Origin: Mesostigma viride
Taxonomy: Eukaryota > Streptophyta > Mesostigmatophyceae > Mesostigmatales > Mesostigmataceae
DNA: 62,000 nt
Direction of reading: 5' to 3'
Assembly (NCBI GenBank): GCA_009746045.1
Contig: RPFO01000667.1
Location: 455,721 to 517,720 of the forward strand
Positions 50,701 through 59,203 of the stretch are shown here, one piece after another. How positions within the stretch are numbered: position 1 is the stretch's first letter; each line of letters opens with the position of its first letter. The notes under the pieces were generated by a model. It was not told where the DNA came from. It made no database searches and was given only the letters and a program-made list of their open reading frames with translations. The translations under genes were made by a program, and so were the position numbers.

Positions 50701-53700
50701 GATCGGTGGCCATGCGCATACCCGTCCATGCCCCGGTGATAGCGTCCTTCTTGGGCGCAACGACAACGGCAGCGGCATAGCTGGAGGAAGATTGCCTGAT
50801 GATACCGGCATCCTCTAACTCCTTGCATTGCTCGGCTACAAAATCCAACTCGGCCTGACTCAGGCGATGCTGGCGTCGGAACAAAGGAGTGTCAGTGTCC
50901 AATGGAACACGCATGGTCCCACCATTGAAACACCCCAGTTCATCACTTGTGAAAGCGAAGGCCCCCCTTGCAGTGCCTAGCCACTTTAGCATGGCTGAGC
51001 GCTGCGCATCAGAAAGGTGTTCGCCAATAGCCCAGGGGTGCGTATCCGCGGGATCACCCACAGCTACCGCATGTGCCTCAAGATGCGGCGCCCTAGCCGC
51101 ATCGTCGTGGAACAAGGAAAAGGCTGCCACGCCTGGTGTGACACCCACCGCCGGAGCCTCGCGTGCCGCACGGTGTATTACCCGATGCAGCGTGGGCTCG
51201 CCGGCCAGCACGGTGCTGGTCAGCAGGGCGGTCATGAGAATGATAGTCCACACCTGTCGCAGACGCCACCCCCATGCTGATGAAGTCCCCGTCGCTGCAG
51301 GGCGCTTCAGTTTGGCTGCGCGCGCCTCAACCTGCTGAGGCGGATTGGCTGGGGACGCCCCCCCAGACTGGCGCACGGCAACCGATGCAAGCAGCACATA
51401 CCCGACCTGCAACACCGACATAGCCTGGCCTATCAAAGACCAGCGCTCACTCTCGAGCACGCCCGGCAGCGCCGAGGCCCCGACATGAAAACCCATGCTG
51501 GCCTCACGAAATTCTGCGGGTGGCTGCACCAACAGACCGGTGGTAGTGTCCCAAACGAGACCCTTACCCCGATCACGGTATGCTGTCGACCCTTGGTAAC
51601 TGACCAGGGTCGGCAGTGCACACATGGGGCTCCCGACCCGGTTGACGCGTGCATACGGTGGGCGATCCTCGCTATCCACCTTCTGCGTGACTAGGTGGGA
51701 AGGCAATGCTACCTCCGCAGACACACTCGGATGCTGCCTTGCTACGGCCCCCAAGACCGCCTGCACATCGGTCGCACACGCCACGTTGGTCCAATAGGCA
51801 CGCAAACGATGCGTGAGCCCACCCAGCCCTGCGTTGTCACACACGATGGGCTCCCCCAGGAGTGCCACGATTGTAGCCCAGTCCTCCCGCACCGCCTGAT
51901 GTGGGCTGTCACCCGCCACAACGTTCTCAAACAGATACGCAGGCGGATGGGGCTGACGCGACTGCAACAGTCCCACCACACGCAACAGTTCCCAGAACAG
52001 CGCGCTACGCGGATCGGCTAGCCCCCGCCCTTGCCCTGCCTGGCTCAGGCCCTGGCACTCCCAACCCGCAATTACCAAGTCGATGGCATGATGCCTGCGC
52101 AACAACTGCTGCACCTGCACCTCACCGATGGCTCGGATATCTTGAGGACATTCCCCAAACGGGTCACGCCATGCTGATGGCGGAAACTGCGCGGGATACT
52201 CTCGCGACAACACGCCACAGTGACTGAAGTACACCTGACGCGCCTTGTGCGATGGCTCTACCGCGATGAGTTTACGGCACACGCCGCCTGCGGCCAAAAA
52301 GCCTGCAATGCCCCCTCCGATCCCCGCAAACAGTTCCAACACTACCGCACCCTTGGCAAAATCAGGGGCCTGCGGTAAGATTGCAGCAGAAAAATTACCT
52401 TGGGCCTCCGAGACACCCGGTTGCAGCAAAGTGAGGCCATGGCTGGCCATCTGAGGAATGGTGATGACGGCTTCAGTTACCCGCTTGCGCATAGCCAGCT
52501 GCCGCGTGGACGTCACAGCATCCAGCGACCACTGCGTGCGCATCTTGGCAATGCTCGCCGTTGGCTGGGGCAGCACCGTCCGATGCTTGTCCCACGCCGA
52601 TGAGCCCGCCGCCCGTACCTCCACCATGCTGACCTCCACCACGCCCGCAGCCGCGGAAGGGTTGAGGCGTGCAGCCCCGGCTGAAGAACTGAAGCATGAG
52701 ACCGGCACACTGGCCCGCTTCAGGCCAGCCCCATCCCAATCAGGGATGTAAGATGCCTCCTCCGCCCTATAGTCCACCTGAACCATGGCGCGAGCAAGGA
52801 CATCCACCCCGAGTAGTGCGGAATATCCACACTTGTTGACCACCAGCGCATACGCGGACACGGTGGTCATGCTAGAGGCGCGCAACGGATTGAAAATCAC
52901 GTTGACTTTAACCGCCGTCATAGCGTACGGCTTACTAGCCGGACCCTGCCAACCTGACACAGACACGGGGCTTTCCACTAAGCCACCGTTCTCGTAGGTC
53001 AGGTTCAGCATGGTGGCCAAGTCCGTGCTGATGACTAGCGGCTGAGCACCGCTATCAAGCTTGACTGCGCCAACCAACGGACATGTCACCATGTCGCTCC
53101 ATACATCTCCACAGGCTCCAACTGCTTGGAACGCCATGGACGGCTCACCATTGGGGTATGGAACCACCGTGGGAACCTGGGGGACTGCACTAGTGCGCTG
53201 CTGGCTACTTGTGCTGACCACTCCCGCTTGCACCACGGGCACTGCGGCTTCTACCGGCTGGCGCCCGTAGGTGACGGACTCAGAATTGCGCAAGGTGCGC
53301 ACATCATGCCCATCTGCGAACAACTGGATCTCGGACACAACCGACCCCAGCCACTCAACCCCCTTCTGCCCGAAGGTGTCGACCACCTGCCGTGCTGAAA
53401 ACATGGGTACGTCCACAATGAACGGCATTGGGTACACAGGCGCCAATCGCCTACGCTGCTCCAGCCCAGCAGGGTTCGCATGCTCAAAAGCAGATTGCAC
53501 CCCAGCCAGCGGCATGGAAAAGGACGCGGGCAACTGCCCGGCAGGCAACATGGGTGCCTGCTGAAAAGAAAGCGGGCTGCGTGCCTGCTTGCCTTTGGTA
53601 GCCTCCGCAGCGTTGATCTCGACGTCACCCGGCATGGGCGCCCAGAATGGGTCCTCCCGGTACACCGTCTCGAATTGGTTGGGGGGCGCCGTCGCCTCCT

Positions 53701-53803
53701 CACCATGCTTGATGGCAGCCACCTGGGCTTCCATCGAGTCGGTCTTGCCCGCCATCTCGGCGAAGTGGACCGTCTTGATGCCCGCGGCTGGACACTTGTT
53801 CAT
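47765..53803 (-). CDS. Gypsy Pol: protease, C5 DNA methyltransferase, RT, RNase H, integrase, PHD finger
   Basis: A single 2,012-codon frame, also open upstream through the knuckle. Protease: L-D-S-G-A at residue ~250 and L-L-G-V-D-V-L. Methyltransferase ~486–805: motif I L-E-L-F-A-G-I-G-G-G; motif IV W-E-C-Q-G with the nucleophile Cys583 (usual motif P-C-Q); motif VI F-E-N-V; motif VIII H-R-L-R; motif X G-Q-A-M. A hydrophobic segment lies near 845–867. RT has Y-I-D-D (1130–1133). RNase H has Y-T-D-W-S (Asp1279). Integrase: zinc motif from His1576, then D1645, D1704 and E1739 (D35E). PHD finger C4HC3 at 1943–1987. The methyltransferase would transfer methyl from SAM to cytosine C5, plausibly on the element's own DNA. 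Confidence 0.95.
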   Translation of the reverse strand: MNKCPAAGIKTVHFAEMAGKTDSMEAQVAAIKHGEEATAPPNQFETVYREDPFWAPMPGDVEINAAEATKGKQARSPLSFQQAPMLPAGQLPASFSMPLAGVQSAFEHANPAGLEQRRRLAPVYPMPFIVDVPMFSARQVVDTFGQKGVEWLGSVVSEIQLFADGHDVRTLRNSESVTYGRQPVEAAVPVVQAGVVSTSSQQRTSAVPQVPTVVPYPNGEPSMAFQAVGACGDVWSDMVTCPLVGAVKLDSGAQPLVISTDLATMLNLTYENGGLVESPVSVSGWQGPASKPYAMTAVKVNVIFNPLRASSMTTVSAYALVVNKCGYSALLGVDVLARAMVQVDYRAEEASYIPDWDGAGLKRASVPVSCFSSSAGAARLNPSAAAGVVEVSMVEVRAAGSSAWDKHRTVLPQPTASIAKMRTQWSLDAVTSTRQLAMRKRVTEAVITIPQMASHGLTLLQPGVSEAQGNFSAAILPQAPDFAKGAVVLELFAGIGGGIAGFLAAGGVCRKLIAVEPSHKARQVYFSHCGVLSREYPAQFPPSAWRDPFGECPQDIRAIGEVQVQQLLRRHHAIDLVIAGWECQGLSQAGQGRGLADPRSALFWELLRVVGLLQSRQPHPPAYLFENVVAGDSPHQAVREDWATIVALLGEPIVCDNAGLGGLTHRLRAYWTNVACATDVQAVLGAVARQHPSVSAEVALPSHLVTQKVDSEDRPPYARVNRVGSPMCALPTLVSYQGSTAYRDRGKGLVWDTTTGLLVQPPAEFREASMGFHVGASALPGVLESERWSLIGQAMSVLQVGYVLLASVAVRQSGGASPANPPQQVEARAAKLKRPAATGTSSAWGWRLRQVWTIILMTALLTSTVLAGEPTLHRVIHRAAREAPAVGVTPGVAAFSLFHDDAARAPHLEAHAVAVGDPADTHPWAIGEHLSDAQRSAMLKWLGTARGAFAFTSDELGCFNGGTMRVPLDTDTPLFRRQHRLSQAELDFVAEQCKELEDAGIIRQSSSSYAAAVVVAPKKDAITGAWTGMRMATDLRLLNAHTPVDRYPMPRVDDVLDKISPHVKFVSSLDLRSGFHQIAVAPEDQRKLAFWGGGNLYEWVRMPFGHRNASAVFQRAMDKVLAGLPFAACYIDDVIVFSATFEEHLAHLEQVRLALEEHNMRLHPEKCKFAQRTLSFLGHQIVPGGRTPDAAKVESIVQAAVPTDVSGVRAYLGLAGYYRGYIENFSSKVKPLTELLKKGCVWAWGPAQQRAIETIKQELTSAPILRAPDYALPFVLYTDWSKVGLGAVLAQKDGDGREHVIAYASRSNNPAESRYSSYEGEALAVVWAIKHFRPYLVGRVFTLVTDHQPLQWLMTNTNLTGKLARWAMIIQEYHMTIVHRAGKDHVNADVLSRYAMPTTVDHTGARAMGAEGSSGSVVFVNAAGYAADDEEEAWWRSVEYSVADFGISDDPVRPSPFTPSKAVCAMEEGRSLSFDIDPSLQQLIAVQALLARSSLADCYTADIWLDGRVLEQVQGAVLTPTPVDWTPAQKATELNRVQHRAATYGWEDGVLYKLLGKRRVVVPPPDKRVAIVQAYHERYGHLGGNRTLSLVRTSYWWNNMRHTVAQVVASCVPCARTKANFSADHGAKELMSLPIKGLFYRWHVDLCGPFQESPDGNLYVMVCVESFSKWVELIPIADKHAATTAKHFADIITRFGAPAEVVTDQGGEFRGEFQELLDGCLIDHRRTSREHPQANGLAERLVQTVKQALRKWSLQVPESARWDRELAWIAMGYRMSPQESLATFSPYFLLFGRNPLLPTEAQVAHPEPMAFDNAQQFLVEVLARAETFKKVMPIAMNNLFIAQHRDSLRYAQRRGGAYMARQLRFRPGQYVFLRTQLKHTLDVEAGPTILRIVAIKPSGVAILEGADGSRTTDNLSNLSPCSLPNLVHDLQPHTSRRVKDAQCQVCHRVDQAESMLLCDQCNCGWHMQCLQPVVTSIPEGDWFCPVCTAAQFTSRSLTAVTAALVLVRSLSS

Positions 53804-55611
53804 CAGGTGCCACTTCGTGTCTGCCCCATGCGGCTTCGTGCAGCGGCTTGGACACTCGCGACTAAGGTGCCCATCCTTGTCGCAAAGGAAGCAGCCCGAT
53901 TTGCGCGCATCCGTCCTAGTACCCGTCTGTGAGGACGTGCCCCCCCAGCTCGCGTCGGGGCGGCAGCGTCTTTGTTGCCGCCAGCGGCGTTACCCTGGGT
54001 TGCATCATGCGATGAGGCGTTGCGAGACCCCCCTTGGTTCCTGCTAGCACCGTGGCCGCCTTGCGGGCGCGCTTGTCTTGTGGCAGACGACTCACCCGAC
54101 TTGGCCTTGGTCAGCGCGTCGACCTTGGCCTGCAGCTCGGCCACCACCGTGCTTACCGAGATCCGGCCTTGCGCGTGTCGTCGCATCATGGCCCTGACCT
54201 CAATGCACAGTGACCGCAATCGCCACGGCTGGCCGTTGGGCGGCGTGGGCAGCTCCATCTCCTTGGAGCCTAGCGCTTGCAGCCATTTCTGACACGCCAG
54301 CTTTTCGGACCAGTCCTCCACTTCGCCGGCGAACTCCATGAGGCGCTCGTAAGATTGCTCCGGGGTTTCACCCTCGGCTATCTTGAAACTGCGCCACTCA
54401 CGCTCTGCCTTGATGGTCTCCACCGGGTATTCCTGGCGAAGGAGGCCCCACAGTTCCTCGGCAGGGTCGACACCATACATGATGTTGTCATAGTCGGGCT
54501 GGCCACGCCCGTCGAAGCCGAACCACACGTCCGTGTGACGCGTGTACAGCGAGACCTCTCTCCACTGCTCCACCAGCCTAGCCACTCGCCTCAGCGTAAG
54601 GCCGTGAAAGAAAAAATGCATGTTGTTCATCACAAACTCATGCATTACAGCGCCTTGCGTAGTCATGTATTGCAGATCAATCCATGACTTGTACGCGTTG
54701 TAGGCCTGCGCCAGCGTGGCCAGATTGCCGGTTGTGGAGAACTTCTCGCGCATGTCCACCCGTGGTAGGGTGGGCATCTTCGCGCCTTCCGGTATGAGGC
54801 GCACCCTTTGCGGGTACTGCACCCCATCGGCATCCTCCGGCGGTCGCTGAGCTGCGCGTCCCTGCGCCAGCGTGCTTGGTCGTGCTGCCTCCCGTACTCG
54901 GAAAGCCAGCGGCGTGGTTATGTCCTCCATGGGCGGAATGCGCCCGATTGGCACACTTGACCACCGTGCAGTCGACCCGCCGGTCAGCGCCCCACCGCCT
55001 CGCCCAAACGGAATTGAGGCCCCGCCTGGCAGCATGCGTCCTGGTGCACCCCTGTGTGGGTCCATCGCGCGCGCCAGCCCTGCCCCGTTCTCCTCGTGCA
55101 ATCCGTCTCGCGCTTGATCGAAAGGCAGGCGCCTGGGCGCCAGCGTATACTCGCCCCGTGGCTGACCATCCGCCTCACCAAGCAAGTCGTGTTGGGTTAG
55201 CGACCCAGCCAAAACCCCCGGTTCCATCGAAGCCCTTCCCGCCGCATTACCTGAGGTTGGCGGCTGGTCCCGCTCCCTCGGCTCCGCGGCAACACCACTG
55301 GGGCCCGGCATCGATGCCTGCCCGTCCCATGGTGTGGACTGCAGATGACGACCCTCTACGGCCACCAATCTGTCGGTCACTTCCCGCATCTGCAGCGCCA
55401 ATTGCTGCTGCAACTGTTGCGACTGTTGCTGCATCTGCGCTTGCATCTGCGCGAACAGCGCCACCATACTCAGCGGCGCTTCTTGGTCGCGACTCTCACC
55501 CACTGCGGGTACGGCGGGAGGAATCCCGCCATTCGACCCCGGAGCGGACGTGTCGGCATCTGCTCTATTTGCATCTGCCATGGCTCGAGTCTGCGCTCGC
55601 GTCAGTGGCAT
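53803..55611 (-). CDS. Gypsy Gag
   Basis: I choose ATG 55,611 (M-P-L-T-R-A-Q-T-R-A); upstream codons lack an ATG. The N-terminus is Gln-rich and probably coiled coil (Q-M-Q-A-Q-M-Q-Q-Q-S-Q-Q-L). The capsid-like core contains Y-N-A-Y-K-S-W-I-D-L-Q-Y and a retrotransposon-gag-type helix set. The frame then enters a Gly/Ala/Asn-rich tail and stops at 53,803. The zinc knuckle is not in this frame but in the −1 frame that leads into pol, so the full nucleocapsid is made only after a frameshift, or this copy has an indel at the C/G7 run. Confidence 0.9.
   Translation of the reverse strand: MPLTRAQTRAMADANRADADTSAPGSNGGIPPAVPAVGESRDQEAPLSMVALFAQMQAQMQQQSQQLQQQLALQMREVTDRLVAVEGRHLQSTPWDGQASMPGPSGVAAEPRERDQPPTSGNAAGRASMEPGVLAGSLTQHDLLGEADGQPRGEYTLAPRRLPFDQARDGLHEENGAGLARAMDPHRGAPGRMLPGGASIPFGRGGGALTGGSTARWSSVPIGRIPPMEDITTPLAFRVREAARPSTLAQGRAAQRPPEDADGVQYPQRVRLIPEGAKMPTLPRVDMREKFSTTGNLATLAQAYNAYKSWIDLQYMTTQGAVMHEFVMNNMHFFFHGLTLRRVARLVEQWREVSLYTRHTDVWFGFDGRGQPDYDNIMYGVDPAEELWGLLRQEYPVETIKAEREWRSFKIAEGETPEQSYERLMEFAGEVEDWSEKLACQKWLQALGSKEMELPTPPNGQPWRLRSLCIEVRAMMRRHAQGRISVSTVVAELQAKVDALTKAKSGESSATRQARPQGGHGASRNQGGSRNASSHDATQGNAAGGNKDAAAPTRAGGARPHRRVLGRMRANRAASFATRMGTLVASVQAAARSRMGQTRSGT
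53940..53946 (-). promoter_or_regulatory. Candidate −1 frameshift site between gag and pol (G7)
   Basis: On the minus strand a run of seven G lies about 20 codons upstream of the knuckle. From here the −1 frame is open, reads the CCHC knuckle C-F-L-C-x4-H-x4-C, and continues into the pol frame (M-N-K-C-P-A-A-G). Programmed frameshifting, a mutation and a homopolymer assembly error are all possible. Confidence 0.5.
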
Positions 55612-55639
55612 GCACCAGCTGACCGATGGGCAAAACAAG

Positions 55640-56833
55640 AACCAACAAGCCTAGGTTAGCCTGCCAGAAAAAGACAAGAGCCAGCAAATTCTGGCTAGTT
55701 CTATTTTCTTAAAATCTGTCTCAAGACACTTCCTTTACAAACTGTCAGCCAGGCCGTTCCCTGTACTGCTGATGGTTGATAAACACTAAAGCCAACGTCT
55801 TGGCTTCAAACAGAAGGAAGCAGACTACCGGGTAGTCTCTTCGAGTAAAGTTTATTGAGAAAGTTTATACAATTACAACACGTTGATAGTCTCAATGTCG
55901 ATGCACTCCATGCTCACGAGCCCGCAGTTAGGCAGCGCTCCATGACATGCTACCGGCCTTGCTCCCAAGGAAAGGGAGAAACACGAAGGCCACTAACGAG
56001 AGACTCGAAGAGACTACACGCTGCGTGAGAGTCCTCTTCGACTATGAACCAAACCATTCGTCATGCCACACGCATGACACACGCCACACTTGTCAGTCCA
56101 GCCAGGAATGCCAAAACTATCTTGCTGCCTGAACCATGCGAATAGAAACCGCATTCCAGTTGCCGTCCTGGCTTTCTACCACACATGCCAACAAAAGCAG
56201 GAAGGCATCCCGACAAATCTAAATTGCTACCCTGTTGCCGATCTCATCTCCTAGAGGCTCCGGCATTTCTGTCCCTGGGAATGTCCGACATTGAGTCACG
56301 TCCAGCAAGGTCGAAGCATAATATCCTTCAGACAATCTGCACGCTCACACCTTGCGTGTGAGTGGCCCAGCAAACATTGCGTCTAATCGTTCCTTTCTAG
56401 AAGAAATCCCTTTTTAGGGCTGCCAGCGATTTCGCATTCATTCCAGCGATCTGGCTCCGCACCGCAAATTGTCCTTTTCCATTTTCTGTCCAGTCCTCAT
56501 AACGTTGACCCGCTATTCTACACCACAAAGACACCTGGCCTGTCAATAGCCTCGGCGCTGTTGAAGTCCAGCAGTACAGCTTCAGCTCCAGCTGTCCACT
56601 AACACGCGTATGATCCTCTCGACGCTGCACACTTGTGCTGCCGTCCGCTCAAGTCAGTGCTGCGCGCCCAGCTGTGCCTGGCCCGGCGCGCGTGCACGTA
56701 CACTTTCGTCCGCTCTTATGCTGCAAGTGCTAGTGTCCCCCCCCGGTCACTAGCCTTTGTCGAAAATGCGTAGAAGACAAATTCCTTGCGCACGTCACCG
56801 GTCTTGTGCATAGTGGGCGCCCGGATGACATAG
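55640..56833 (-). other. Gypsy leader / putative 5' LTR remainder
   Basis: About 1.2 kb without coding signal between gag and the Copia junction. A 14-bp inverted repeat, GTAGTCTCTTCGAG (55,832–55,845) and its complement (56,004–56,017), flanks an AATAAA-containing stretch (minus strand). GACTACCGGGTAGTC nearby is a near-perfect hairpin. No second copy of any part was found at the left end of the unit. Confidence 0.45.
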
Positions 56834-58576
56834 CGCGCGTCCGTGACACCCGTGTGGGGTTCCCGTGGTGCTGCCTTGTGTGGCGACCTTTCTCATGGCA
56901 GTAACACCCCCGCTCCCCCTGGTTTCGGGGGCGATGATGTATTGGATGACGCGCTTTCTTCCTGGCCGGATCAACCTGTCACCAAGGCTGCACGGATCCA
57001 CGCGCATCACTCACTTGTCGCCGACCTGTGCTTCGCTGCTGCTTTTCATAGCCAGCCTGCGTCCGTGCCCTCCTCTCCCGCTGCCGCCCTTGCCTCGCCG
57101 GAATGGCGCACGGCCATGGAGAGTGAGTTGGCCAGCCTCCAGGAGCACCAGGTTTACGAGCTTCTGCATGTGCGTGATCTTCCGCGCGGTGCCAAGCTCC
57201 TGCCCACCAAGTGGGTCTTCGCCCAGAAAGCTGATGGGCGGTGCAAGGCCCGGTTCGTGTGCAAGGGGTTTGCACAGCGCGAGGGCATTGATTTCGGTGA
57301 GACTTTTGCTCCCACCGTCCGTGCTGCCACCGTGCGCCTGGGCTTGGCTCGTGCTGGCACTGCTGGCCACCCCATCCGGCAGTTGGATGTCCGCACCGCG
57401 TTCCTCTATGCTAAGTTGGAGGAGGACGTGTATGTCCTTCCCCCCAAGGGCTTTGAGGAGCGCGACCCTACTGGCCAAACGTACCTCTGGCGCCTCCGGC
57501 GGAGCCTCTATGGGCTCAAACAGGCGCCCCGGAACTGGCACCACACGCTCCGGGACTACCTCATCCATGAGCCTGGCGCTGTCCAGAGCACCACGGACAC
57601 GTGTCTGTTCCTGTATGTTGGTGGTTTTGCCTTCGTCCATGTCGACGATCTCCTGGTCTCCCACTCCTCGGCGGAGTGGCTATCGCAGTGGACCCAACGG
57701 GTGTCCCAGCGCTTCCAGATCACCGAGACGGATGCCCCCTCCCTCTTTCTGGGGGTCTCCCTGGTCCTCGACCCGCCGGCGCGCACAGTTTTTCTGCACC
57801 AAGGCCCGTACCTGGAGGCCCTCGCTGAGCGCTTTGGGGTCTCCCCACGGGCGGTGAAGACGCCCATTGTCCCCAACACCCCCCGTGGTGAGGGGGGGCT
57901 TCTCAACGCGGACGACACTCGCGTCTACCAAGCGATCACCGGGGCACTCCTGTATGCGATGGGATGCACTCGGCCTGACCTGGCATTCGCAGTCAACCTG
58001 CTGACTCAGAATATGAAAAACCCTACTGTAAGCGACCTTGGGCTGGCACGCCGGGTGCTTCAGTACGCAGTACACACCAAGGACCTGGGTCTGTCCTACA
58101 CGGGGCAGGGGGGGCTGGTGGCCTACTCGGATGCCGACTGGGCAAACGATCCTGTGGACCGCAAGTCAATCACTGGCAATGTGGTCATGTACCGCGGTGC
58201 TGCGGTGGAGTGGACCAGTCGCAAGCAGCCCACTCCAGCCCTGTCCACCTGTGAGGCCGAGTACATGGCCCTGTGCGGTGTCACGCAGCAGGTGGTTCCC
58301 CTTCTCACCATCACCAAGGAGTTGGGTGACCCGGCCTCAGGGCCAATTCAGGTGTTTTGCGACAACACTGGTGCTGTGGCTCTGTCACGAGACCCTGTTC
58401 ACCCTCGGCGTACCAAGCACATCGACGTCAAGTACCACTACATTCGCGCGAAGGTCGCGGATGGCACCGTTCAGGTGTCTCACCTTCCTGGGGCAGCGAT
58501 GATCGCCGACATGCTCACCAAGGCACTACCCGAGCCACGTTTTGTGGAGCTCAGACACAAGTTGTTGGGTATTTGA
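56834..58576 (+). CDS. Copia reverse transcriptase and RNase H (second half of the split pol)
   Basis: No ATG of its own; the frame opens after TAG at 56,831. It starts with linker residues, then W-R-T-A-M-E-S-E-L, L-P-T-K-W-V-F, D-V-R-T-A-F-L-Y-A (RT box) and F-V-H-V-D-D-L (catalytic Asp pair). RNase H has Y-S-D-A-D-W-A, S-T-C-E-A-E-Y-M-A-L and the D-M-L-T-K-A-L-P tail. All motifs look intact, so the element could only function in trans or without the insert. Confidence 0.93.
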   Translation, partial: RASVTPVWGSRGAALCGDLSHGSNTPAPPGFGGDDVLDDALSSWPDQPVTKAARIHAHHSLVADLCFAAAFHSQPASVPSSPAAALASPEWRTAMESELASLQEHQVYELLHVRDLPRGAKLLPTKWVFAQKADGRCKARFVCKGFAQREGIDFGETFAPTVRAATVRLGLARAGTAGHPIRQLDVRTAFLYAKLEEDVYVLPPKGFEERDPTGQTYLWRLRRSLYGLKQAPRNWHHTLRDYLIHEPGAVQSTTDTCLFLYVGGFAFVHVDDLLVSHSSAEWLSQWTQRVSQRFQITETDAPSLFLGVSLVLDPPARTVFLHQGPYLEALAERFGVSPRAVKTPIVPNTPRGEGGLLNADDTRVYQAITGALLYAMGCTRPDLAFAVNLLTQNMKNPTVSDLGLARRVLQYAVHTKDLGLSYTGQGGLVAYSDADWANDPVDRKSITGNVVMYRGAAVEWTSRKQPTPALSTCEAEYMALCGVTQQVVPLLTITKELGDPASGPIQVFCDNTGAVALSRDPVHPRRTKHIDVKYHYIRAKVADGTVQVSHLPGAAMIADMLTKALPEPRFVELRHKLLGI

Positions 58577-58711
58577 GTTACTGGCAATTCGTGATGAGAC
58601 AACATAACTGGACACACTTGCTAGCCTGTGACAGTGGTCCCATACTACAGTTCTTTTATTTAGTGAACATTTGTTCTGGCTTGCTTGAGTTTGTTTTCCG
58701 GCCTGTGTGCC

Positions 58712-58723
58712 GAGTAAGGGGGG
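58712..58723 (+). promoter_or_regulatory. Polypurine tract of the young Copia
   Basis: GAGTAAGGGGGG lies directly before the 3' LTR. Confidence 0.85.
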
Positions 58724-59155
58724 TGTCAGAAGTATCGACACACCTGCCTGAAACTAGTACTTATAGTTTAGTGCTAGCTCTGGACTACATGGACGGGCAT
58801 GTGCCGCATGTTTAAGTTCTGTTCCATAAGTGACCCAGTCATTCTGTGACTGACCTTGAACTTTGGTTGTGAATGGTTGGCTTGAGATCACGTTATGATT
58901 GTAACTGCCACACAGTCAGAAAAGACCCAGTTTGGTGTGGCCACGTTGTAGGTAGATCATAACTGCTACCCAGTAGCTGAGCCTGGAATTGTTTAAAAGG
59001 CGAAGCTACGCACCTTGTTTGCTCTCTCAGTACCTCACACCTCACACACTCCTGTGGTGGAACTAGCAGCCGGCCAGCTGCCGACTGAGACTTATTTTTA
59101 TCTGAGTGAAATAAAGTAAAACTTTGTGGCAAACATTGTTTTCTCACTCCTAACA
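58724..59155 (+). repeat. 3' LTR of the young Copia
   Basis: 432 bp. Comparison with 43,556–43,987 by eye found no difference. Confidence 0.95.
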
Positions 59156-59203
59156 GCATGTACGACCTGCGTGGTACACACTACACTGAATTTGACTGAA
59201 CAG

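Larger units (their letters stand above)
47655..56833 (-). mobile_element. Antisense Ty3/Gypsy unit with DNA methyltransferase and PHD finger, inside the Copia pol
   Basis: Minus-strand gag and pol, with a short 3' flank containing GCGAGGGGGGGAATC, a plausible polypurine tract, and a ~1.2-kb leader on the right. The borders are set by the Copia frame on each side (stop at 47,652–47,654; open from 56,834). I could not find matching LTRs at the two ends or a shared target duplication. Only ~80 bp could be LTR on the left. Confidence 0.8.
43556..59155 (+). mobile_element. Young Copia element (15.6 kb with its nested insert)
   Basis: Identical-looking 432-bp LTRs and a 5-bp target duplication GCATG (43,551–43,555 and 59,156–59,160). 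Order: 5' LTR, primer site, gag–protease–integrase, ~9.2-kb antisense Gypsy unit, RT–RNase H, polypurine tract, 3' LTR. Without the insert the element is about 6.4 kb, a normal Copia size. LTR identity implies a recent insertion. Confidence 0.95.

Noticed and set aside
47655-56833. Matching LTRs for the Gypsy unit
   Set aside because: I compared both flanks for shared sequence and found none; calling LTRs would be invention.
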